DNA from: Pseudomonas saponiphila
GTDB taxonomy: Bacteria > Pseudomonadota > Gammaproteobacteria > Pseudomonadales > Pseudomonadaceae
Direction of reading: 5' to 3'
Length of the DNA: 64,000 nucleotides
Assembly: GCF_900105185.1 (NCBI RefSeq)
Contig: NZ_FNTJ01000001.1
Span: forward strand, 2,748,501-2,812,500
A program made the translations under genes and the position numbers. The notes under the pieces are model-generated. The model saw only the letters and a program-made list of their open reading frames with translations. It made no database searches and was not told where the DNA came from. Of this stretch, positions 32,206 to 40,829 are shown one piece after another. The number at the start of each line of letters is the position of its first letter. The stretch's first letter is position 1.

Positions 32206-33117
32206 TTACAAGTGGAAGTCGCCCGCAGCCTCCGGCTGGTAAAGCACTTTCCGGATCTCAATCCGGCGGGTCCGATCAGAGATTCGCCAGTCGATGGCGT
32301 TCCCCTCCTGATAGCCAAGGATGGCGGCGCCTAAGTCGGAATACACGGAGTGCTTCCCTGCGTCGCAGTCCGCGTCTTCAGGGTAGACCAGGGCCACTTC
32401 GAGCTCTTCGTCATCCAGTTGCAGCAACGCCCTGGAGTTCATCGTGATGACATTGCCCGCCACCTGCTGCGGCTTGACGACAATGGCTCGTTCAAGCTCA
32501 TGTTCAAGTTCTACAATCGCCGGGCCTTGCTCGAACACGATCAGGCTCTCGAGCCTGGCCTTGTCGATTTCAGTGATGTAGATCTCGGTGGAGTCGACAA
32601 CGGTGCCTGCGCGCAAGAACTGGAGATAGCGCCCCGCGGTCATGGAAAATGATTTCAATGTCGGCGTCTCGCTTTCAAGCAGAAAGCCGCTGCGTTGAAA
32701 GGCTTTCAGCGAGCGCGCGTTGTCCGGGTGGATCTTGGCGATGAGCTTCTCGGCACGCATGTCGAGGAAGGCCAGTTTCATGCCTTCGCGGATGGTGCGG
32801 GCGCCAAGGTTTCGGCCCCATTTGTCGCTGTCTCCGATGACCAGGACTATCTCGCAGTTGGAGTCGGTCTTGATCAGGCGGACAAAGCCCACCGGGGCGT
32901 CATGCCGGTCATAGGCCATGAAGAACCGGCCGCCTCGATTGAAAAGATGGGTCAGGATCGGCAATTGAGTCCGATCGATGACTTGCTCGATGGAGCGGGA
33001 GACATCACGCGAATCGCTCAGATAGCAGGTAACGCGCTCATCTTCCAACCAATCCATCAACGTCAGCGCGTGCGCCCGAGTGATTTCAGGGCACAGGGTA
33101 ATGAAAGGCTTGTTCAT
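32206..33117 (-). CDS. Fused GNAT acetyltransferase and Rnk/GreA-C-like domain protein
   Basis: A 303-residue two-domain protein. Residues 1-165 are a GNAT fold (GFVRLIKTDSNCEIVLVIGD, then KWGRNLGARTIREGMKLAF as the acetyl-CoA P-loop and HPDNARSLKAFQRSGF). Residues about 185-300 match Rnk, the nucleoside diphosphate kinase regulator with a GreA C-terminal fold (ERAIVVKPQQVAGNVITMNS, LVYPEDADCDAGKHSV, ending EVLYQPEA-like VLYQPEAAGDFHL). Rnk-type domains bind RNA polymerase, so the fusion could tie acetylation to the transcription machinery. The acetyl acceptor is unknown. The ATG at 33117 follows AGAAG. Confidence 0.85.
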   Translation of the reverse strand: MNKPFITLCPEITRAHALTLMDWLEDERVTCYLSDSRDVSRSIEQVIDRTQLPILTHLFNRGGRFFMAYDRHDAPVGFVRLIKTDSNCEIVLVIGDSDKWGRNLGARTIREGMKLAFLDMRAEKLIAKIHPDNARSLKAFQRSGFLLESETPTLKSFSMTAGRYLQFLRAGTVVDSTEIYITEIDKARLESLIVFEQGPAIVELEHELERAIVVKPQQVAGNVITMNSRALLQLDDEELEVALVYPEDADCDAGKHSVYSDLGAAILGYQEGNAIDWRISDRTRRIEIRKVLYQPEAAGDFHL

Positions 33118-33472
33118 CTAAACCACACTTCTTAGTAAAGGATGGAAGCCCTTCATGGCTAAAGTCACGACGGTTCTTCGGCAACCGCGCATTCTAAGAT
33201 ATACCGCGAGTAATAGCGAAGATCCCCGAGAATTCGAGGAAAACATCGTATTGTCGAACCCGAGCCAGCCACGCGCTCAAGCGTCGATGAAGCCGACTCC
33301 ATTCACGCTGTATTGAGCAATCAGTTCGGCAATCAAAGACGCTTGAGGCGGCAAACCTTCAACAAAGTGCTGCGGGCTGTCGGCGCCTCTCCGTAAGGGG
33401 AGGCGCTTGAGCTTGAGGAGAGTGTTGACCTGTCAGGCTGATGCCCGGTCTAGGCGCTCAATGCTTTGCCCA
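33118..33472. other. Intergenic region with a GC-rich hairpin
   Basis: No gene in about 355 bp. GCGCCTCTCC and GGGGAGGCGC (33383-33406) form a strong hairpin beyond the minus-strand stop at 33473, probably the terminator of the chemoreceptor gene although a T run is absent. Confidence 0.45.
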
Positions 33473-35113
33473 TCAAACGGTGAATCGGCTGATCAGCACG
33501 CCAAATGAGGTCGCGAGTCGCGACAGTTCGGCGCTTGAAGCGCTGGTTTGATGTGCGCCTGTCGCGGTTTGTGCGGAAAGATCCTGAATGTTGATCAGGT
33601 TACGGTCGACCTCGCGTGCGACCTGAGCTTGTTCTTCAGCTGCACTTGCGATGACCAGGTTCTTTTCGTTGATGACGGAAACGCCCTCGGTGATGCTGTC
33701 CAAGGCCTGGCCGGCCTCAACCGACTGCGCCCGTGTATCGGCGGCCAGCTCTTTGCTTTTGTTCATCGCGAGGACGGCTTCTTCAGCTCCCGAGCGCACC
33801 TGTTGCATCATCGATTCGATGTCCGCCGTCGACGCCTGGGTCCTGTGGGCCAGTGCGCGGACTTCATCGGCCACCACTGCGAAGCCGCGACCCTGTTCAC
33901 CCGCCCGGGCGGCTTCGATGGCCGCATTGAGGGCCAGGAGATTGGTCTGCTCGGCGATGGCCCTGATCACTTCAAGCACTTTCGTGATCTCGTTGACGCG
34001 GGTTGCGAGCACCTCAACCTTGCCGGTCGAATTGGCAATTTCGTCTGCCATTGCGCCAACGGAGTCAACGGCCCTGCGCACTTGATCGCGCCCTTGCACG
34101 GCGCTGCGGCTGGTCTGCTCGGAGGCTTCTGAGGCGCCTGTGGCATTGCGGGCAACTTCTTCCACTGCCGCGGTCATTTCGTTTACCGCCGTTGCCGCTT
34201 GCTGAATCTCGTCATTCTGTCGCGTCATACTCCGCGAGCTTTCTTCCGTGACGGCGTTCAGCTCTTCGGATGCAGAGGCCAGTTGGTCAGCAGCACTGCC
34301 AATCTCCTTGACCGTGGCCCGCAGGTTTTGCTGCATTTTATCCAGCGCATTGAGCAGTGCACTGACCTCATCCCGGCCGCTGACCTGAATGCTCTTGGAA
34401 AGGTTGCCTTCCGCTACTTCCTCTGCGCTGTGGACAGCGATGGAAAGTGGCCGGGTGATCGAGCGGGTGATGATCATGCCCAACGAGACGGCCGCGATGA
34501 ACGCGATCAGCACCCCGATGCCCAATGTCCAGTAAGCACTGGTAGTGGCGGCCTCGGCTGCGTCGGCGGCTTCACCGCTTTGGCGATAGTTGGAGGCAAC
34601 TATGATTTGCAGTTGATCGATGATGCGCTTGGACGCCGGGGCAACCTGCTGCTGGAAAGTCTGCATGGCACCATCAAGGTCGCCAGATCTCGCCAGGGCG
34701 ATGACTTTGTTCGCCCCCTGAACGTAGGCCGGCCAGTCCTTTTCGAACTGATCGCCCGCCACCCGCTCGTCATCGGCGAGAGGCGTCTGGCGATATTCCT
34801 TGAAAAGCCGCTCAACTTCCTTCTGGTTTTCGGACATGGACTGTACTGCCGCTTCAAACTTCCCTGAATCCGCCTTGGTGTACTTAAAAAGCAGGGCTGC
34901 ATGCAGATCCCTGGAGTAGGCAAAAACACCGGCCCGAGCATTGCCCGTATTGTTAACGGACACCAGGTTGTTGCTAACGATTTCGTTTATTGTTGTTTTT
35001 AGCAATGCGATACCCGAGCGTCCCAAGAGCCCCACTCCCAGTGTGATGATGGCGCACACCACAAATGCAGAGATTAATCGTGTGGAAAGCTTGATGTTAC
35101 GTAATGCGTCCAT
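33473..35113 (-). CDS. Methyl-accepting chemotaxis protein (4HB sensor)
   Basis: A 546-residue chemoreceptor. It has one N-terminal helix ([18 protein letters not shown]), a periplasmic four-helix-bundle sensor to about residue 190, and a second helix ([19 protein letters not shown]). A HAMP domain follows ([20 protein letters not shown]), then the long signalling coiled coil with the conserved hairpin tip [20 protein letters not shown] near residue 390. It is complete and has no tethering pentapeptide. It should steer the flagellar kinase CheA in response to an external ligand that cannot be predicted. It is a single-gene unit. Confidence 0.94.
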   Translation of the reverse strand: MDALRNIKLSTRLISAFVVCAIITLGVGLLGRSGIALLKTTINEIVSNNLVSVNNTGNARAGVFAYSRDLHAALLFKYTKADSGKFEAAVQSMSENQKEVERLFKEYRQTPLADDERVAGDQFEKDWPAYVQGANKVIALARSGDLDGAMQTFQQQVAPASKRIIDQLQIIVASNYRQSGEAADAAEAATTSAYWTLGIGVLIAFIAAVSLGMIITRSITRPLSIAVHSAEEVAEGNLSKSIQVSGRDEVSALLNALDKMQQNLRATVKEIGSAADQLASASEELNAVTEESSRSMTRQNDEIQQAATAVNEMTAAVEEVARNATGASEASEQTSRSAVQGRDQVRRAVDSVGAMADEIANSTGKVEVLATRVNEITKVLEVIRAIAEQTNLLALNAAIEAARAGEQGRGFAVVADEVRALAHRTQASTADIESMMQQVRSGAEEAVLAMNKSKELAADTRAQSVEAGQALDSITEGVSVINEKNLVIASAAEEQAQVAREVDRNLINIQDLSAQTATGAHQTSASSAELSRLATSFGVLISRFTV

Positions 35114-35640
35114 AGGACCCTCGACGAACTCTTAGTTGGCTGGCCCAAGCTGGCTTGGGTTTCCATGTATCCGCCGGGATATCTATTAACTTTAATGGAG
35201 CGCCGGTTTTTTTTGAGCACGATCATTAACTAGCTAAGTGTTTTTTCTGCAGTGAGTCATGGGTTTGATTTGGAACTAACGTGCAGTATTAACAATAAGG
35301 TTTCGTCTGCAGTCATTGTTGGCGTCATAAGCGATATTGACGGGGGCCAAAAACAGTCAGGTGATGAGGGGCGCGATGGTGCGGCCAGTGGCACGCATGC
35401 GACACTTGTCGCCCGAAAAAACAGGCTGTGTATCAGCGTCGCAGGTACAGAGGTGTGTTTCGCAGTTGCGTCATTCTTGACGTTGCAGTGGGCACGGTGA
35501 CTTCTTTTGGTGCTGATTAATGACTATGCATTTACTACTAGTTGATCTGCAATGGACTTTTGACCTCCCGCAACGGGTTTAAATTTCTACCAATCTATTA
35601 CAACCGCTACACTAGAACTTGAACCGTACTATCCATAAGG
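35114..35640. other. Intergenic region, no convincing gene
   Basis: About 525 AT-richer bases between divergent genes. An 82-codon frame at 35252-35500 has no ribosome site and an unlikely product. The promoters of the chemoreceptor and GGDEF genes should lie here. Confidence 0.4.
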
Positions 35641-35647
35641 TGGGAAC

Positions 35648-37153
35648 GTGAAGCGTGATACACGCTTGGTTGTGCTTTTGCTGTTGGTCGTTGGTTGCTC
35701 ACTGGCGTCATTGACTGTCTGGAAAGTATTGGCATCTCGCGAGCAGGTATTAAGGGATGTCAATGTTCACGGTCTGAACCTGACCCAGGCGCTTGCTACC
35801 TACACCGAAGGGATAGTTCGTCAAAGCTCGGCGCTGTTGCTCGGGCTGGTCGAGCGCCTGGAAACCGAGGGTAGCGGTCCTCCTCAGATTCAGCGCCTGA
35901 GTAAGCTGATCCACCGGCAGGAACCGCTGATGCCACAGCTCAGTGGCGTCACCATTTACGATAATCAGGGCCGTTGGTTGATGTCTTCCAATCGGCCGAT
36001 TCCTGCCGGGGCGAACAGCAGTGATCGGGCCTATTTCATTCATCATCGCGACGATCCATCCCGTGAAACCTTTATCGGGCCGCCAATCCAGAGCCGCTCC
36101 AATCAGGAGTGGGTGATTACCCTCAGTCGGCGTTTCAATGATTCTCGCGGCGAGTTTGCCGGAGTCGTGGCGGTTACCCTGGGGATCGAAAACTTCTTGC
36201 GGTTGTTTGGCAAGATCGATGTAGGGCAGGAGGGGGCCATCGGCTTGTCCAATACCGATGGTACGTTGCTGGTTCGCTATCCCTTCCGTGAGCAGGATAT
36301 GGGGCGCAACTTTTCCAAGTCGCCGATCTATGCCAAGTACCTTGTCGATCGAACCGCCGGTACCGCATCGTTTACCTCCAGCCTGGACGGTGTCGAGCGC
36401 CTTTATGCCTTTCGCAAGAGTGACCAGCTGCCTGTGATCACGACTGTTGCTCTCGGCAAGCGAGAGGCCCTGGCTGCGTGGCGTATGGAGGCGCTGTTGT
36501 CGACGGTCGTGGTGGCGGGGCTGCTGGGGCTTACCGCTCTGATCGGTTGCTTCTTGATCCTGGATATTCGCCGGCGAACCGAGGTTGAAGGTCAGTTGCG
36601 AGGCGCCCAGCAGCAGTTGCTCTCATCCAATCGCCAACTGGAGTTGCTGGCCATGAAGGACCCCTTGACGGGGCTGGCCAACCGGCGCTGCTTCGACGAG
36701 AGCCTCGCCACCGAAGCGCGTCGGGCACAACGTGCCAATGCCTCGCTGGTATTGATGATGATCGATATCGACTACTTCAAACTGTTTAACGATTCGCTCG
36801 GGCATGTAGCCGGAGACGCCTGCCTGCAGGCGGTTGGCAGAATCCTGGAGGAGTGTGTGCGACGGCCGTCGGATCTGGTGGCACGTTATGGTGGAGAGGA
36901 GATGGGCGTCATCATGCCGGACACCGACAGCGACGGAGCGAGGATAGTGGCGCAACATATTCTCAGTCGCTTGGAACAGGAGAACATTGCGCACGTTTCC
37001 AGCCCGTTGGGGCGGGTGAGTGTAAGCATCGGAATTGCCGCCGCCACGGGTGCGGAGTTGAACCACCTGCAAGGACTGATCGAGGCGGCAGATCAGGCGC
37101 TGTACATTGCCAAGGCATCGGGACGTAACCAGTTTGCCGAGGCAAAGGTGTAG
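35648..37153 (+). CDS. Membrane-bound GGDEF protein (dCACHE-GGDEF), chromosomal
   Basis: A 501-residue protein with a GTG start at 35648 behind AAGGTGGG. A signal-anchor (LVVLLLLVVGCSLASL), a periplasmic dCACHE sensor (NSSDRAYFIHHRDDP, SRSNQEWVITLSRRFND) and a second helix (STVVVAGLLGLTALIGCFLI) precede a GGDEF domain. The signature at about 415 is GGEEM, so the usual last phenylalanine is methionine; the preceding RPSD inhibitory site is kept. It may still be active. It is a clear relative of the island protein at 19838-21385, with the same sensor motifs. Confidence 0.9.
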   Translation: MKRDTRLVVLLLLVVGCSLASLTVWKVLASREQVLRDVNVHGLNLTQALATYTEGIVRQSSALLLGLVERLETEGSGPPQIQRLSKLIHRQEPLMPQLSGVTIYDNQGRWLMSSNRPIPAGANSSDRAYFIHHRDDPSRETFIGPPIQSRSNQEWVITLSRRFNDSRGEFAGVVAVTLGIENFLRLFGKIDVGQEGAIGLSNTDGTLLVRYPFREQDMGRNFSKSPIYAKYLVDRTAGTASFTSSLDGVERLYAFRKSDQLPVITTVALGKREALAAWRMEALLSTVVVAGLLGLTALIGCFLILDIRRRTEVEGQLRGAQQQLLSSNRQLELLAMKDPLTGLANRRCFDESLATEARRAQRANASLVLMMIDIDYFKLFNDSLGHVAGDACLQAVGRILEECVRRPSDLVARYGGEEMGVIMPDTDSDGARIVAQHILSRLEQENIAHVSSPLGRVSVSIGIAAATGAELNHLQGLIEAADQALYIAKASGRNQFAEAKV

Positions 37154-37177
37154 TGGGCGTATGCCAGACGTGCAGTA

Positions 37178-37339
37178 TCAGCTGTCGGGGACGATGGCCG
37201 GGTCTTGAGTGGCTTGCTCCGCCAGTTTCAATCGGTCGGCCTTGCTGATGTAGGTCGACTTCTTTTTCGGTGCCAGTTTGGCGCTGGCCTTCTTGGCGTT
37301 GGCCTTCAGCAGTTGGTTTATTTTCTTGCGGCGATTCAT
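37178..37339 (-). CDS. Small DUF2986-like protein
   Basis: A 53-residue, very lysine-rich protein. MNRRKKINQLLKANAKKAS and KKKSTYISKADRLKLA match the DUF2986 family of short basic proteins found in gammaproteobacteria. The frame is open further up to 37399, but the conserved part begins at the ATG at 37339. The function is unknown; the charge suggests nucleic acid or ribosome binding. Confidence 0.75.
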   Translation of the reverse strand: MNRRKKINQLLKANAKKASAKLAPKKKSTYISKADRLKLAEQATQDPAIVPDS

Positions 37340-37730
37340 CGTTGTTACTCGGCGGATAAGTTGCCGGATGATATCAGCTAAGGGGATTGGGCCGTTCACC
37401 TGTGCCGAGTATGGGGTGCGCCGAGTCGGCTGGCGGTCCTGTCGGCCTTGATCAGCTCAGCAGTTCTTGTCCTTGTCGTCGATCACGCAGGCCAGGGTGA
37501 TGATGTCGCGCCCTTCGGTGTACAGGGTGACAAAGAGGGCCTCATGTCCCGCTCGAGGCAGATGACCAGTGCTGTGACACTGTGCCGCACTGGCGCAATT
37601 ACAGACTGTGGTCTTTGCTGTTGCGGGCCCGCTGGCGGGAGTGCTGGCAGGGCTTGCTGCGCGCCGTGCCATGGGCGTGCATCCGCCCCCTGAGACAAGG
37701 GGAAAGCGCGGATCGTGATCATTGTCTCGA
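37340..37730. other. Intergenic region with a doubtful minus-strand frame
   Basis: About 390 bp before the tandem peptide genes. A minus-strand frame (37457-37672) ends in a plausible sequence (HEALFVTLYTEGRDIITL, then DDKDKNC) and might be the 3' part of a small gene, but its upstream half is not protein-like. I leave it uncalled. Confidence 0.3.
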
Positions 37731-37744
37731 CCAAGGAGGTCAGG

Positions 37745-37885
37745 TTGAAAAGAAAAATGCTGGCGGCTTCGTTGCTGCTATGGATGTTCTCGCTGACAGC
37801 GCAGGCGGACTGCGCGGTGCTCGGGCCTGGTGAGGATCCGTGTGCCGGCCCGGTGCTCGGCCCGACCGTCTGCGAGTGCCCTTGA
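37745..37885 (+). CDS. Tiny secreted four-cysteine peptide, first of a tandem pair
   Basis: A 46-codon gene with a TTG start at 37745, set by a perfect AGGAGGT five bases upstream; the next ATG (37757) is too far from it. A signal peptide (MLAASLLLWMFSLTAQA) is followed by a mature peptide of about 25 residues, DCAVLGPGEDPCAGPVLGP and then TVCECP, with four cysteines. PVLGP-like units repeat within it. The next gene is a paralogue with the same cysteine spacing. The export signal, strong translation signal and cysteine pattern argue that it is real. The function is unknown: bacteriocin-like, envelope-active or metal-binding roles are all possible. Confidence 0.7.
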   Translation: MKRKMLAASLLLWMFSLTAQADCAVLGPGEDPCAGPVLGPTVCECP

Positions 37886-37946
37886 TGACTGTCCGTGCCC
37901 TTGCCCGGGCACATGGACGATTGGATGACTGACCAGGAGGTCGCAA

Positions 37947-38084
37947 ATGAAGAAAGTGCTGTTGGCGGTATTGCTGCTGTGTGGTTTCTCCCTGACTGCC
38001 CAGGCCTCGTGCCCGGTGTTCGGCCCGTCCAAGGATCCGTGCAGCGGTCCGGTATTCGGTCCATCGACCTGCGAATGCCCTTGA
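37947..38084 (+). CDS. Tiny secreted four-cysteine peptide, second of a tandem pair
   Basis: A 45-codon gene with an ATG at 37947 behind AGGAGGT. MKKVLLAVLLLCGFSLTAQA is a textbook signal peptide; the mature part, SCPVFGPSKDPCSGPVFGPS then TCECP, aligns residue for residue with the first peptide. PVFGPS occurs twice. Both end in C-E-C-P. The copies lie 202 bp apart with a complete ribosome site each, so they were duplicated as a unit. The likely location is the periplasm or outside the cell, with one or two disulfides. Confidence 0.75.
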   Translation: MKKVLLAVLLLCGFSLTAQASCPVFGPSKDPCSGPVFGPSTCECP

Positions 38085-38384
38085 GATAGTGGCTAGGCAG
38101 GCCCGACGCAAATCGGGTCTGCCCGCTCCGCTGGCCGCTCGGCAAGTGCCGCAGCGTCTCCGGCAAATGCTTCACAGGTGGGTCATCAATTGCTGGTGAT
38201 ACCCACTTTCACCGATGGGGGCCGGACAGCGGCTTTCATTGAACGGCTGAATCCGCTCAATGTGTGGCGCGCAGCTCAGGTTGTCCTGTAGTTTTCAGCA
38301 TGCCGGCAGGCAGTCTGCATCCAAGCCGGCCAGGCGCGGACGTTGGAAGTCCCGTGCATCTCAATCCAAGGACAGCAGCCCCAG
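38085..38384. other. Intergenic region
   Basis: Three hundred bases with no gene that I can support, between the peptide pair and the dehydratase gene. Confidence 0.4.
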
Positions 38385-39353
38385 ATGAGTCAGCTAATTG
38401 ATTTCAAATCCATCGTTGCAGCGGCGCAACGGATAGATGGATCGGTAACTCGCACGCCGACGGTCAACAGTTCAGTGCTCAGCGACAAGGCTCGGCGGCC
38501 CGTCTTTCTCAAGCTTGAAAACATGCAGGTCGGGGGCTCGTTCAAGGCCCGCGGGGTGCTCAACAAGTTTTCGGCGCTTGCCAAGAATCTCGACGACAAC
38601 CATTTCGTTGCCGTAAGTGGTGGCAATTTCGGGATTGCCATCGGCGAGGCGGCCAGGCACTTCGGCGCCAAGGTAACGGTGGTCATGCCCGAGAGCGCGC
38701 CCTCAACATCGGTCGAGCGAATTCGCGCCAGTGGCAGTTCGGTGATTATCGAAAAAGACGTTCATGGTGCATTTGCCCGGGCCAAGGCGCTTGAGGAGCA
38801 GGGCTATGTGGTTATCGACGATTGCGCCGACACCTTGATCGCCGAGGGGCATGGCACCCTGGCCCTTGAGTTCATTGCCGACTGCCCGTCCCTGACCGAC
38901 GTATTCGTCGCGGTGGGTGGTGGGGCGATGCTGGCGGGAGTGGCCACGGCGTTGAAGGCGATCAAGCCCGGAATCCGTGTCTGGGGCGTCGAGACTGCCG
39001 GCGCAAGCTCCATGCAACAGGCGTTGCAGGCAGGCAAGCCAGTGGACGTGGAGATCAGTTCGATCGTCTCGACCCTGGGTGTTCCCATCATCGATGAGCT
39101 GATGTTTGCCCACGCTCGCCACTATCTGGAAGACATGCTTGTGGTTTCTGACCATGACGCCATCAAGGGCATGGTTTGCTTTGCGCAGGACGCCAGGCAA
39201 TGGGTCGAACTGGCTTGCGGAGCGCTGGTTCCGGCCATGCTGGCCACCGCGCCGAAGCTGCCCGAGGACGCAGTCATCGGTCTGGTGGTCTGTGGCGGCA
39301 ACATATCCCTTCAAGACATGAGCAAATGGGCCGCCTACGCGGGAATATCCTGA
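38385..39353 (+). CDS. Threonine/serine dehydratase-like PLP enzyme
   Basis: A 322-residue fold-type II PLP enzyme. The cofactor lysine is in LENMQVGGSFKARGVLNKF, the phosphate-binding loop is GGGAMLAGVATAL, and the asparagine loop is SGGNFGIAIGEAAR. It has the catalytic domain only, with no ACT regulatory domain, like biodegradative threonine dehydratase or serine racemase. It should deaminate or racemise a hydroxy amino acid. I chose the ATG at 38385 (MSQLIDFK); the frame reaches upstream to 38343. It stands alone. Confidence 0.88.
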   Translation: MSQLIDFKSIVAAAQRIDGSVTRTPTVNSSVLSDKARRPVFLKLENMQVGGSFKARGVLNKFSALAKNLDDNHFVAVSGGNFGIAIGEAARHFGAKVTVVMPESAPSTSVERIRASGSSVIIEKDVHGAFARAKALEEQGYVVIDDCADTLIAEGHGTLALEFIADCPSLTDVFVAVGGGAMLAGVATALKAIKPGIRVWGVETAGASSMQQALQAGKPVDVEISSIVSTLGVPIIDELMFAHARHYLEDMLVVSDHDAIKGMVCFAQDARQWVELACGALVPAMLATAPKLPEDAVIGLVVCGGNISLQDMSKWAAYAGIS

Positions 39354-39469
39354 GTCCCCCCTGGGGTTTTCCTTGCATCAAGTACAGCGTTTCGGGCCTT
39401 GAATGGCTCGCCGACCTGATCCTGCGACGTCAAGGCCAGCCCAGGTCAACAAGCTGAAAGTAGAGAGTA

Positions 39470-39763
39470 ATGAACGACCGAACCGACGTGCAGCGCGTTA
39501 TCGTTGCCTTCTTGATCATTATCGTGGCGCTGGGCTGCATCGCTTTTGTGACCAGTCTGACAATTTCCGGAGGGTTCCTCCCGGGCCTCGGGACAGCCTT
39601 GGCGATCGCGGCGCTGGGGATCACCTGCCTGTTGTGCTATCCGCTGGTCTTTGCCTACTGGATGGTCAGCGGCAGGACCATCGGAATGCGCGACCTGTTG
39701 ATTCTCCACAGTGTGGTGTCGGCAGGCTTTGTCATCTGGTACCTGGTGCTGGTATTCGGCTGA
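39470..39763 (+). CDS. Small three-helix membrane protein
   Basis: A 97-residue protein with three hydrophobic segments (VIVAFLIIIVALGCIAFV, ALAIAALGITCLLCYPLVF, SVVSAGFVIWYLVLVFG) and polar ends. No family is recognised. The ATG at 39470 follows AGAG. A strong hairpin follows its stop, shared with the convergent gene at 39846. Confidence 0.75.
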   Translation: MNDRTDVQRVIVAFLIIIVALGCIAFVTSLTISGGFLPGLGTALAIAALGITCLLCYPLVFAYWMVSGRTIGMRDLLILHSVVSAGFVIWYLVLVFG

Positions 39764-39777
39764 TGGAGGGATTGCCT

Positions 39778-39811
39778 CACCTGCGCGCCGGGCTTGGTCG
39801 GCGCGCAGGTG
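39778..39811. terminator. Long hairpin between convergent genes
   Basis: CACCTGCGCGCC and GGCGCGCAGGTG pair over 12 bp with a 10-nt loop, between stops at 39763 (+) and 39846 (-). No T run follows, but the position suggests a shared terminator. Confidence 0.55.
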
Positions 39812-39845
39812 ATGGTCAGGTCGGCGGCCTGCTGTTCGCAACGAA

Positions 39846-40091
39846 TCAGCGAAGGCTATCGGCGGCACTGGGCATGGGTAGTGGCGGCAGGCTCGTGTCG
39901 CGAATGGCTGCTTCGAGCTTGTCCTGATAGAGGCTCAGAATGGAGTAGTCGAGCTTCTGGGTGATGTTCGCGCCACCTGTGCAATTTTGCAGCAGCTCGT
40001 CCAGTGCGCCGGCCACCAGGTCAGCGGTGACTTGCAGGACATTCAAGCCAAACGGGCTATCGACAATGACCAGACTCGTTAAATCGTACAT
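39846..40091 (-). CDS. Hypothetical small protein
   Basis: An 81-residue soluble protein (MYDLTSLVIVDSPFGLNVLQ, then DELLQNCTGGANITQKL). The frame is dense, begins at a sound ATG at 40091 and ends near the hairpin at 39778-39811. I do not recognise a family. Confidence 0.6.
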   Translation of the reverse strand: MYDLTSLVIVDSPFGLNVLQVTADLVAGALDELLQNCTGGANITQKLDYSILSLYQDKLEAAIRDTSLPPLPMPSAADSLR

Positions 40092-40275
40092 ACAACCCCT
40101 GCGGTCACTGTGATCAACAATAGTGGCTATGAGCCATCGCTATGTTAACTAAACCGCCGCCGGGCTGTCACTGGGCCGGCACGTTGGCATATGGGTTTTT
40201 CGGCGGTGAATTTCCTGTACTCGGATGCCCCTGTGTGTACCATTCGGGCCCGCGTAACAATCAGGTTCGATCTGC

Positions 40276-40431
40276 ATGCTGGGACTGACAAAGGGTGATC
40301 ACCAGCGCTCGCGCCAGGCGCGTTACGCGGCGGTGGTTGATGAAGTCAGGGAAACCCTGAGCCAATGTGGCTTCGAGATCCATCGCAACCCTACGCAAAG
40401 CCTGCAGATCCATTGCGACTACAAGGCTTGA
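40276..40431 (+). CDS. Hypothetical 51-residue protein
   Basis: A short frame (MLGLTKGDHQRSRQARYAAV, then CGFEIHRNPTQSLQIHCDY) with an AGG upstream of the ATG. The amino acid mix is protein-like. It lies 70 bp before the lipoprotein gene in the same direction. No family is recognised. Confidence 0.45.
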   Translation: MLGLTKGDHQRSRQARYAAVVDEVRETLSQCGFEIHRNPTQSLQIHCDYKA

Positions 40432-40501
40432 GAGTGTGCAGTGCCGCGTCGGCCATGCAGCGCCCGGGGGCGCTTGCCGATGCCAGTGATAAGGATGTTA
40501 C

Positions 40502-40735
40502 GTGTTGCGAAGTCTGTTGTTGCTGGCGCTGGCCCTGGGGCTGAATGGGTGCACCGCATTGATTGTCCGAACCACGCCCGATACCTGCCCCTATATCGGT
40601 GTGCGCATGGACTGGGCCCTGGCGAAGGAAAACAACGGCGTGCTCTGGCCATTGCTGGCGCTGGATGCACCGTTTTCCGGCGTGGTGGATACCTTGATGT
40701 TTCCTTTTGAATATCAGTACAGCTGCTCGCTTTGA
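40502..40735 (+). CDS. YceK/YidQ-like lipoprotein
   Basis: A 77-residue lipoprotein with a GTG start at 40502 after AAGGATG. The signal peptide ends in a lipobox LNGC at residue 17. PYIGVRMDW and LALDAPFSGVVDTLMFP match the YceK/DUF1375 family of small outer-membrane lipoproteins of unknown function. The length is normal. Confidence 0.82.
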   Translation: MLRSLLLLALALGLNGCTALIVRTTPDTCPYIGVRMDWALAKENNGVLWPLLALDAPFSGVVDTLMFPFEYQYSCSL

Positions 40736-40750
40736 TGCTCGGCGCTCGCA

Positions 40751-40804
40751 GGTCCGGCTCAGGCCGGACCGCCGGGGTTGCAGCCCAAGCTGGCTGAAAC
40801 CCCG
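40751..40804. terminator. Two hairpins between convergent genes
   Basis: GGTCCGGC pairs with GCCGGACC (40751-40770), and CGGGGTT with AACCCCG (40773-40804). They separate the lipoprotein gene from the convergent ketoacyl synthase gene. Confidence 0.5.
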
Positions 40805-40829
40805 ACACTGAGTCTGTCGACTGCCAGCA

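Noticed and set aside
35252..35500. 82-codon frame upstream of the chromosomal GGDEF gene
   Set aside because: No ribosome site and an unconvincing product; the region must hold promoters.
37457..37672. Minus-strand frame ending DDKDKNC
   Set aside because: The last 30 residues look protein-like but the rest does not, and no start is supported.
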